A DNA stretch of 7,589 bases. It comes from CAYJAD01 sp964371225. Lineage in GTDB: Bacteria; Desulfobacterota; Desulfovibrionia; Desulfovibrionales; Desulfovibrionaceae. The position numbers and the translations under genes are program-made. The DNA lies in the NCBI GenBank assembly GCA_964371225.1, contig CAYJNA010000111.1, positions 1 to 7,589 on the forward strand, read 5' to 3'. Numbering within the stretch: the first letter of the stretch is position 1; every line of letters starts with the position of its first letter. This document shows positions 1 to 5,287 of the stretch, piece by piece. The notes under the pieces were generated by a model. It ran no database searches. It had not been told where the DNA came from and saw nothing but the letters and a program-made list of their open reading frames with translations.

Positions 1-22
1 TATTTGGAGTGAGCGTGCCTTT

Positions 23-52
23 CTTAAAAACGAGTGGAAACACGTTTTTAAG
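23..52. terminator. Perfect 10 bp stem-loop with A5/T5 arms, candidate bidirectional terminator
   Basis: Positions 23-32 (CTTAAAAACG) are perfectly complementary to 43-52 (CGTTTTTAAG) around a 10 nt loop. An alternative fold keeps the outer nine pairs and adds a GTG/CAC mini-stem closed by a GAAA tetraloop at 37-40, a stable GNRA loop. Each strand carries five T residues inside its 3' arm, so the structure could act in both directions, but no T-tract follows the stem on either strand. Terminator function is therefore inferred from position, beyond the end of the minus-strand unit, and from symmetry. Confidence 0.4.
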
Positions 53-64
53 CATGGACTATGT

Positions 65-101
65 ATCCTCCTCTTCTGTCAAAGCACTGTAAGAGGAGGA
101 T
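65..101. repeat. Perfect 11 bp inverted repeat with purine-rich and pyrimidine-rich arms
   Basis: Positions 65-75 (ATCCTCCTCTT) pair perfectly with 91-101 (AAGAGGAGGAT) around a 15 nt loop. On each strand the 3' arm is AAGAGGAGGAT, which contains an ideal Shine-Dalgarno sequence sequestered in the stem. No T-tract follows the stem directly on either strand. On the minus strand a T6 run lies just before the stem (105-110 on plus). It may be a termination or RNA-stability structure at the end of the DMT transcript. Alternatively it may mask the ribosome binding site of a gene starting at 55 and leaving the window to the left. Confidence 0.5.
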
Positions 102-173
102 GTTAAAAAACATCATTCTTTTACTGAGCAAAAATCTGTTCTCCCCTTGCACATCTTAAGCTTCTATAGCATC

Positions 174-1097
174 CTAGCTTTTTTCACCCTTCTTTTTCCC
201 TTGTGTTACCATCACCCCCCTATTAGCCCACACAATGCCGCCTATAATAAGACAGCCGCTAATGGCATGTACATGGCTCATATTTTCTCCTAAAATAGCA
301 TACGCTTGTACGCCAGCCCAAAGAGGTAAAGAAAAATAAATACCAGAACTTAGTGAAGCACCGGCTTTTTGTAGAGCCACATTCCACGCCCACCAAGGAA
401 TTATAGAACTGCATATGGCAGAGAAAACAATACAAAAAAGCACCATACCATTATAATGAAAAACAGCATATTCTTGTTGCATTTCCCATACGGCACTGGG
501 AATAAGCATAATGGTAGCTAAAAAGGTCATCCAAAGCATAATAGTACCACTGGAAATTCCTTGCGGGGGATTTTTTATAACAATACTATACAGCGCAAAA
601 CCAAGGATAGCACAAAACATAATGATATCTCCTTTAGTAAATTGCAAATGCCATAAGCTTTCTATATCTCCTCCGCTTACCAAATAACATGCCCCTAATA
701 AAGCCAAAGCCCCTCCACCCCAGCAATGCAAAGAATATCTTTGCCCACGTAAGGAATCTAAGAGCATAATAAAAACAGGAGTCGTTACACTTATAAGTGA
801 AAGATTTAACGCAGAAGTGCTTTGTGCAGCAAAATAACTTAAGGGAGCAAATGCCGCCACACCTACCAAGGCTCCAAAAGTTATTTGCGGTAAAAAAGCT
901 TTGGTGGCGTGCCATTCGCGCCGTGCTTGTGGTACCAGAACAAGACAAAGTAAGAGCAAAGCCAATATGGCACGCGCCGCGCCCAAGATTAAAGGGGAAA
1001 TTTCTCCCACAGCAAGACGAGCTACTATTAAAGAGCTGGCCCAAAAGAATGTGGCTATGAAAGCGCACAGACCACCCACAAAAATTTGTTTATTCAC
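174..1097 (-). CDS. EamA/DMT superfamily transporter (10-TM, RhtA/YdcZ-like permease)
   Basis: This is an inner-membrane permease of about 307 residues made of two EamA repeats, with about ten hydrophobic helices. The first helix is near residues 5-26 (GGLCAFIATFFWASSLIVAR) and the second repeat begins near the FTKGDIIMFCAILGFALYS segment. The length and the FWASS motif in helix 1 are typical of the drug/metabolite transporter superfamily, whose members usually export amino acids or other small metabolites. The start is taken as GTG at 1097-1095, preceded by GAGGA seven bases upstream. The ATG at 1178 would overlap the preceding gene and add 27 hydrophilic residues before helix 1. The gene follows the M20 amidohydrolase by 44 nt on the same strand, so the two are probably co-transcribed and it may move that pathway's substrate or product. 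The substrate cannot be read from the sequence. Confidence 0.88.
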   Translation of the reverse strand: MNKQIFVGGLCAFIATFFWASSLIVARLAVGEISPLILGAARAILALLLLCLVLVPQARREWHATKAFLPQITFGALVGVAAFAPLSYFAAQSTSALNLSLISVTTPVFIMLLDSLRGQRYSLHCWGGGALALLGACYLVSGGDIESLWHLQFTKGDIIMFCAILGFALYSIVIKNPPQGISSGTIMLWMTFLATIMLIPSAVWEMQQEYAVFHYNGMVLFCIVFSAICSSIIPWWAWNVALQKAGASLSSGIYFSLPLWAGVQAYAILGENMSHVHAISGCLIIGGIVWANRGVMVTQGKKKGEKS

Positions 1098-1141
1098 ATC
1101 TCTATCCTCAATACTATACGCATTACCAAACCTGTAAACAT

Positions 1142-2347
1142 TTACACATAATGCTGTATAAAATCCATCAAAACACAAGCAGCCGTATGCATATCTTCCA
1201 CATGTACACTTTCTTGCGCATTATGGCTTATACCATCTTTGCACCGCACAAAAAGCATGGCTACAGGGCAAACATGAGCCATCTCTTGCGCATCATGCCC
1301 AGCGCCACTTGCCAAATAAAAGACCGGCACATCAAGGCGACGCAAAGCACATTCCCATTGTGCCTGTAAGTCAGCATCACACAATGTAGCAGGTTCATTA
1401 TGTTTTTGCTGTATAGTGAAAGATGTGGTATTTTTCTGGCAAAGACTTGTGATACTTTGCGTAAACTTTTCCATAATCGCCTGTATTTTTTCCTCGTATG
1501 GGCAACGAATATCTATGGAAAAAACCACTTTTTCCGCTATGACATTAACCGCACCGGGGTACACGTGCATACATCCCACCGTAGCCACCACATCTTTTTC
1601 TTGCGCCACTTGCTGTAATAAAGCTGTAATGGCTGCACTGGCTGTAAGTACAGGATCTTTACGCAAAGCCATGGGCACTGTTCCCGCGTGGGCGGCCATA
1701 CCCTGCACTGTGACTTCATATAAAGCAAGACTTTGAATGGCAGTAACAATGCCCACAGGCACTTGCGCCGCATCTAGCACGGGGCCTTGTTCTATATGCA
1801 CCTCCACATAAGCATCCATAGGGCTTGGCTGCATCTGCATGGCTTGTTGCGGGCATAAGCCGAAATTTTGTAAAGCCTGTGCTAAACTCATGCCTGCTTC
1901 ATCTCGTCTTTCCAATAAGGAAACATCACCGCGCCCATTGAAAGCCGCACTGGCTAAGTAACCTGTATGAAAACGCACTCCTTCTTCATCAGCAAAAGCT
2001 ATAATGAGTATATTGCATGTAAGCTTTTGACTTTTTATGAGTTCTCCCACTGCCGCTATGGACAACACAATGCCCAAAGCGCCGTCATACTTCCCGCCTT
2101 GCTTTACTGTATCTTGATGCGAACCCAAGGCCAAAATCTTTGCGCTGGCACTATAAATATAACGCCCTATCACATTGCCCACGGCATCAACACATACCTG
2201 TAAACCCACTTCTTCCATATAACGGCGCAAATACAATGACGCCCCTGCATGTTCCTCCGTGAAGGGAAGTCGCGTGACTCCTAGCTTTGAAGAAGAAAAT
2301 GTGCTCAACTCCTCTAAGCGTTTGTGAATTTGTTCACCTAAAAGCAT
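1142..2347 (-). CDS. M20 zinc amidohydrolase, allantoate amidohydrolase / N-carbamoyl-amino-acid hydrolase family
   Basis: This 401-residue cytoplasmic enzyme belongs to the hydantoinase/carbamoylase branch of peptidase family M20, whose members release ammonia and CO2 from carbamoyl or ureido groups. The usual length is about 400-415. Binuclear metal ligands are all visible: H77 (GSHQD), D88 (KYDGALG), E121/E122 (ADEEG; E121 as likely general base), H184 (VEVHIEQGP) and H375 (GISHN). The dimerisation-domain motif AAHAGTVPM (218-226) is present. N268 and R281 match in spacing the substrate carboxylate-binding Asn and Arg described for E. coli AllC. A strong AAAGGAGG lies 8 nt before the ATG. 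Next to a xanthine dehydrogenase-type operon, allantoate amidohydrolase or a related ureido-hydrolase is the best guess, but N-carbamoyl-amino-acid hydrolase or beta-ureidopropionase activity cannot be excluded. No urate oxidase or allantoinase gene is seen in the window. Confidence 0.9.
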   Translation of the reverse strand: MLLGEQIHKRLEELSTFSSSKLGVTRLPFTEEHAGASLYLRRYMEEVGLQVCVDAVGNVIGRYIYSASAKILALGSHQDTVKQGGKYDGALGIVLSIAAVGELIKSQKLTCNILIIAFADEEGVRFHTGYLASAAFNGRGDVSLLERRDEAGMSLAQALQNFGLCPQQAMQMQPSPMDAYVEVHIEQGPVLDAAQVPVGIVTAIQSLALYEVTVQGMAAHAGTVPMALRKDPVLTASAAITALLQQVAQEKDVVATVGCMHVYPGAVNVIAEKVVFSIDIRCPYEEKIQAIMEKFTQSITSLCQKNTTSFTIQQKHNEPATLCDADLQAQWECALRRLDVPVFYLASGAGHDAQEMAHVCPVAMLFVRCKDGISHNAQESVHVEDMHTAACVLMDFIQHYV

Positions 2348-2437
2348 ATTATTTCCCTCCTTTGGAACAATTTTTCCCCATAACTTCTTGACAACATCCT
2401 ATACTTACTTTAGTCAATAAGGAAGTACTAAAATGAA

Positions 2438-2466
2438 ATGATAGTTTCACGATGTGAAACTATAGT
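2438..2466 (+). promoter_or_regulatory. Candidate sigma-70-type promoter of the YjiH-xdh operon
   Basis: ATGATA at 2438-2443 matches the TTGACA -35 consensus at four of six positions. TATAGT at 2461-2466 matches the TATAAT -10 consensus at five of six. The spacer is exactly 17 bp. Transcription would start near 2473, giving a leader of about 65 nt before the ATG at 2538. The pair overlaps the ends of the palindrome at 2441-2463. The TTGACA at 2388-2393 is an alternative -35, but its best -10 (TTTAGT, 2409-2414) sits only 15 bp away. Confidence 0.45.
2441..2463. promoter_or_regulatory. Perfect 23 bp palindromic operator, probable regulator binding site
   Basis: ATAGTTTCAC (2441-2450) and GTGAAACTAT (2454-2463) are perfect inverted 10 bp arms separated by GAT. 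The symmetry, the short odd spacer and the GTTTCAC/GTGAAAC half-sites fit a homodimeric helix-turn-helix repressor or activator. IclR-family sites often have such TTTCAC-N3-GTGAAA-like forms, but that assignment is from memory and tentative. The site fills the -35/-10 spacer of the proposed plus-strand promoter, so binding there would be expected to block the YjiH-xdh operon. It also lies about 95 bp upstream of the amidohydrolase start and could control both directions. No regulator gene is present in the window. As RNA, the arms would form a 10 bp hairpin. Confidence 0.65.
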
Positions 2467-2537
2467 CATTTCTGAGGAGATTTAAGCCGCCAAAAATACG
2501 GTGCATACAAACTTCAACCCTTAAAATGGAGCTCATT

Positions 2538-3887
2538 ATGTCAGCAACACCACCGACTAGCTGTCCCACACAAACACCACAAGGAAGTGTGCCTAAATTT
2601 ATTTTGCTTAGCCTTATAGGCCTGTTTATTTTCTTTGTGCCTGTCAGTGAAGGGCGTGTACCCTTGGTTTTGCTGGTCACTGTCATTAAAGATTTCTTAA
2701 AAAATGCCAATTTGCTCCCTTTTCTTGCTTTAAGCATCAGTGCCTCTCTCATGCTCACCTTGTACCTTGGTAAAGTTAAAAAAATACCTTTTTTCAAACG
2801 CCATCATAAGGGTGATACCGCTTTTCGTATATCCTTCTATACGGCTGGTCTTATCCTCAGCCTTATGATTTTAACGAAACAAGCACCAGATTTTATCCTT
2901 GACCCAGAAGTGGGCGGACTGGCTCTGTATCTTTCTGCAGTTATATTTCTTACTGTATCCTTGGCCGGCTGGCTTGTTTCCATCATTCTTAATTCCGGCA
3001 TTGTGGAATTTATGGCTGTTATTTTAGAGCCCGTCATGCGCCCAGCTTTTAAACTCCCCGGAGACTCCGCCGTGGACGCCATGTCAGCATTTGTATCTTC
3101 CTCTGCTGTGGGCGTATACATTGCAGACCAACACTACCTTGATGGCAGATATACAAGAAGAGAAGCCTATGGCGTTGTAACAAATTTCTGTGTTATGAGC
3201 GTAGGCTATATGGGTGTTATTTCAGGCATTGGTAATGTTTCCCAATACTTTACCGAAATAGTTCTCACCATCTTTGCCTCTGTTTTTATTATTACAGCCA
3301 TCATGATGCGTATTCCTCCTTTAAGAACATTACCCAACGTATATCACGACGGTACCACACAAAAGAAGGAGGAAAGAGTACCACCTAAACGTGAAAATCG
3401 TTTGAAAGACGCTGTAGACGTTGCCGTAAAACAATCTGCACACTTCACACTCCCTTCTTTTGGTAAAAGCTTCATTTCTGCCATCTTTTTTGGTCAAAAA
3501 ATTGTAGGTTTCTTGGTGGGCATTGTGGTTGTCGCCATGGCTGTATACTATTATACACCTTTCTTCACATACGTGGGACAACCTATGGCACCCATATTGG
3601 AATTCTTTGGTATTCCTGATGCGGCAAAAATTGGCGCAGCAACGCTTATTGGCTTTATTGACGTAACCCTACCTGCCATTGCCGTTTCTGACCCTTCCAT
3701 TGCCCCCATGGCAGCTTTTTTCATAGTATCACTTTCTGCTGTACAAATTATCTCTGTCTCTGAGGCAGCCATTGCCATGGTAGAAGCACACTTTATGGTG
3801 CGCGTATGGCATTTATTAGTCATTTTTGTTCTGCGCACAGCCATTGCCATTCCCGTAGTAGCTGCTTCCGCGCATATCTTTTTTTAA
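2538..3887 (+). CDS. yjiH: YjiH family membrane protein with nucleoside-recognition (Gate) domain
   Basis: This polytopic inner-membrane protein of about 449 residues has roughly ten hydrophobic segments, beginning with KFILLSLIGLFIFFVPVSEG near the N-terminus. A hydrophilic, charged loop at about 258-306 divides it into two membrane halves. The core with SAVDAMSAFVSSSAVGVYIAD and the GYMGVISGIGNVSQYF stretch resembles the YjiH/Gate (nucleoside-recognition) family, thought to be transporters or gates for nucleosides and related solutes. The C-terminal half (IGFIDVTLPAIAVSDPSIAPM) has a second Gate-like helix-break pattern. The start is taken at ATG 2538 because GGAG lies six bases upstream, whereas the in-frame ATG at 2526 has no ribosome binding site. 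As first gene of the operon, ahead of the xanthine dehydrogenase subunits, it is a plausible importer of the purine or heterocyclic substrate. Substrate and direction are inferred. Confidence 0.85.
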   Translation: MSATPPTSCPTQTPQGSVPKFILLSLIGLFIFFVPVSEGRVPLVLLVTVIKDFLKNANLLPFLALSISASLMLTLYLGKVKKIPFFKRHHKGDTAFRISFYTAGLILSLMILTKQAPDFILDPEVGGLALYLSAVIFLTVSLAGWLVSIILNSGIVEFMAVILEPVMRPAFKLPGDSAVDAMSAFVSSSAVGVYIADQHYLDGRYTRREAYGVVTNFCVMSVGYMGVISGIGNVSQYFTEIVLTIFASVFIITAIMMRIPPLRTLPNVYHDGTTQKKEERVPPKRENRLKDAVDVAVKQSAHFTLPSFGKSFISAIFFGQKIVGFLVGIVVVAMAVYYYTPFFTYVGQPMAPILEFFGIPDAAKIGAATLIGFIDVTLPAIAVSDPSIAPMAAFFIVSLSAVQIISVSEAAIAMVEAHFMVRVWHLLVIFVLRTAIAIPVVAASAHIFF

Positions 3888-3912
3888 CACCCTGCGGTAA
3901 GGAGATTTAGCC

Positions 3913-4785
3913 GTGAAACAAAGTAAAGCCCAAGAATTTATTTGTCCCACCACCCCCCTAGAAGCCGTACAGGCTTTTGCCAAAGTACAAGGTAAAGCCT
4001 TGTACTTGGCCGGTGCCACCGATGTATTTGCTGACAATAGCAAGGCAGATGCCTTCATTGATATTACTGACATCGGTTTAAACTATATTAAAGAAGAAGA
4101 TGGCTGTATTTGCCTTGGCGCCGGTGCCACCTTTAGTGACATCATAGCTTCCCCGCTTATGCAAGAAAAATGCACCGTTTTATATGACGCTGCTAAAGTT
4201 CTTGCAGACAAAACCATACGCAATGTGGCCACAGCAGCAGGTAACATGGCCTCTGCTCTGCCTTCAGGTGACGCCATTCCTGCCGTATATGTGACCGACG
4301 CCGACATAGTGCTTTTAAGCACCGCAGGTGAACGCACTGTGAAAGGGCAAGACTTTTTCACAGGGCCACGTCAAACAGTATTACAAGCAGGTGAGCTTAT
4401 TATTGAAATGCGCTTCCCTGTCTGTTGCGCTGCCAAACAAAGTGGCACCGCCTTTGAAAAAATTGCCAGAAACTCCGTAGATATTGCCGTAGCCAATGCC
4501 GGTGCCTATGTGGCTGTCAATGACAAGCAAGAAATTGCAGATATTCGTATTGCCCTTGGCGCTGTGGGCCCCACCGTTATGCGCGCCACAGAAGCAGAGC
4601 AAGCTTTAACTGGCCTTGCCCTCAATGAAGCCCATATGGAAGCTGCCTTGGAAAAAGTGGCTGCCAACATTGCGCCCATTGATAATCTTCGTAGCAGCGC
4701 CGAATACCGCTTTGACGTAAGTAAAACTCTTGTGAAGCGCGCTGTACTTCGCGCCTATGACCAAGCCCTAAATAAAAAAGCCTAA
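3913..4785 (+). CDS. xdhB: Xanthine dehydrogenase-type enzyme, FAD-binding subunit
   Basis: This cytoplasmic FAD subunit (290 residues, usual length 270-300) belongs to the three-subunit molybdenum hydroxylases. It passes electrons from the 2Fe-2S subunit to NAD+ or another acceptor. The N-terminal FAD_binding_5 domain (about 8-175) shows the pyrophosphate-binding loop LAGATDVF (32-39), where the family usually has AGGTD, then TIRNVATAAGNM (101-112) and PSGDAIPA (117-124). The C-terminal part (about 180-285) fits the CO dehydrogenase flavoprotein C-terminal domain, with RNSVDIAVANAGAYV at its start. It lacks the extra cysteine-bearing loop that holds a 4Fe-4S cluster in 4-hydroxybenzoyl-CoA reductase. 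The start is GTG at 3913, with AAGGAG eight bases upstream. It lies 25 nt after the YjiH gene and 23 nt before the 2Fe-2S gene. The symbol follows E. coli usage. Confidence 0.93.
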   Translation: MKQSKAQEFICPTTPLEAVQAFAKVQGKALYLAGATDVFADNSKADAFIDITDIGLNYIKEEDGCICLGAGATFSDIIASPLMQEKCTVLYDAAKVLADKTIRNVATAAGNMASALPSGDAIPAVYVTDADIVLLSTAGERTVKGQDFFTGPRQTVLQAGELIIEMRFPVCCAAKQSGTAFEKIARNSVDIAVANAGAYVAVNDKQEIADIRIALGAVGPTVMRATEAEQALTGLALNEAHMEAALEKVAANIAPIDNLRSSAEYRFDVSKTLVKRAVLRAYDQALNKKA

Positions 4786-4808
4786 GCGTTCGTAAAAAAG
4801 GATGACAC

Positions 4809-5285
4809 ATGAAATATCCCATAAAACTCTATATCAACGGTATTGAAAGAGAAGCCCTTGTGAGCGCCGGTACTACTTTAACCTCTCTTTTACGTGATGA
4901 ATTTCGTTTAACCGGCGGAAAAATTGGCTGTGATGATGGCGATTGCGGCGCGTGTACCGTTATCGTCAATGGTAAGGCCGTAAAATCTTGCATTTACCCC
5001 GCCGTGCGTGCCCATGGCAAAAATGTCACCACCATTGAAGGTGTTGCCGTCAATGGCGTCTTACACCCTTTACAAGAAAAATTTGTGGAATACGCTTCCA
5101 TTCAATGCGGCTACTGCTCCCCCGGTTTCATCATGGCAGCCAAAGCCATGCTTGATGCCAACCCCAACCCCACGGAAGAAGAAGCCAAAGACTGTATTTC
5201 TGGGAACATTTGCCGTTGTACCGGCTATGTAAAGCCTGTACAAGCCATCATGGCCGCAGCACAAGAAATGAAAAAAGGTAACTAA
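4809..5285 (+). CDS. xdhC: Xanthine dehydrogenase-type enzyme, 2Fe-2S subunit
   Basis: This 158-residue electron-transfer subunit carries two 2Fe-2S clusters that link the molybdenum centre to FAD. The N-terminal plant-ferredoxin-like domain (about 4-78) binds one cluster through C41, C46, C49 and C61 (GCDDGDCGAC then SC). The C-terminal four-helix domain (about 85-152) binds the other through C100, C103, C135 and C137 (QCGYC and ICRCTGY). All eight ligands are present and the length is typical (150-170). AAAAGGA lies a few bases before the ATG. The gene sits between the FAD and molybdenum subunit genes and only two bases separate its stop from the next ATG, so translation of the two is probably coupled. 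The same subunit type serves all members of the family, so it does not reveal the substrate. Confidence 0.96.
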   Translation: MKYPIKLYINGIEREALVSAGTTLTSLLRDEFRLTGGKIGCDDGDCGACTVIVNGKAVKSCIYPAVRAHGKNVTTIEGVAVNGVLHPLQEKFVEYASIQCGYCSPGFIMAAKAMLDANPNPTEEEAKDCISGNICRCTGYVKPVQAIMAAAQEMKKGN

Positions 5286-5287
5286 TT

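Larger units (their letters stand above)
1..173. other. Left-edge intergenic region with two strong hairpins, no clear gene
   Basis: This stretch lies downstream of the DMT transporter gene, which ends at 174. It contains two perfect inverted repeats (23-52 and 65-101, listed separately), an A/T-rich segment (104-140) and no convincing gene. Two open frames touch the left edge. A plus-strand frame from position 3 runs to a TAA at 90-92 and could be the last 29 codons of a gene entering from the left. A minus-strand frame starts at an ATG at 55-53 and stays open to the window edge. Neither shows a recognisable motif. The region most likely holds the 3' end signals of the minus-strand unit and perhaps of a convergent neighbour. 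Confidence 0.5.
2348..2525. promoter_or_regulatory. Divergent intergenic control region
   Basis: This 178 bp separates the start codons of the minus-strand amidohydrolase unit and the plus-strand YjiH-xdh unit, so it must hold promoters for both. It contains the amidohydrolase ribosome binding site on the minus strand (near 2356-2363), a perfect TTGACA at 2388-2393 on plus without a good -10 at standard spacing, a TTGACT on minus (2417-2412) also without a clear partner, and a 23 bp palindrome at 2441-2463. A plus-strand -35/-10 pair flanks that palindrome. I see no tRNA, no purine riboswitch-like fold and no intrinsic terminator here. Confidence 0.75.

Noticed and set aside
100..159. Plus-strand mini-ORF beginning ATG at 100, 19 codons, right after AGGAGG
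   Set aside because: The Shine-Dalgarno directly abuts the ATG with no spacer and is buried in the hairpin arm, and the peptide has no recognisable features.
158..184. AAGCT...AGCTT followed by T4 as a plus-strand terminator
   Set aside because: The stem has only five pairs with a 13 nt loop and runs into the end of the DMT coding sequence, so it is too weak to call.
634..1137. Open frames on both strands overlapping the DMT transporter gene
   Set aside because: They have no family resemblance, no ribosome binding sites, and compositions expected of antisense or shifted frames of a real transporter gene.
2467..2537. Purine riboswitch in the leader of the YjiH-xdh operon
   Set aside because: The leader after the proposed start site is only about 65-70 nt, with no three-way junction, conserved loop sequences or terminator stem that I can find.
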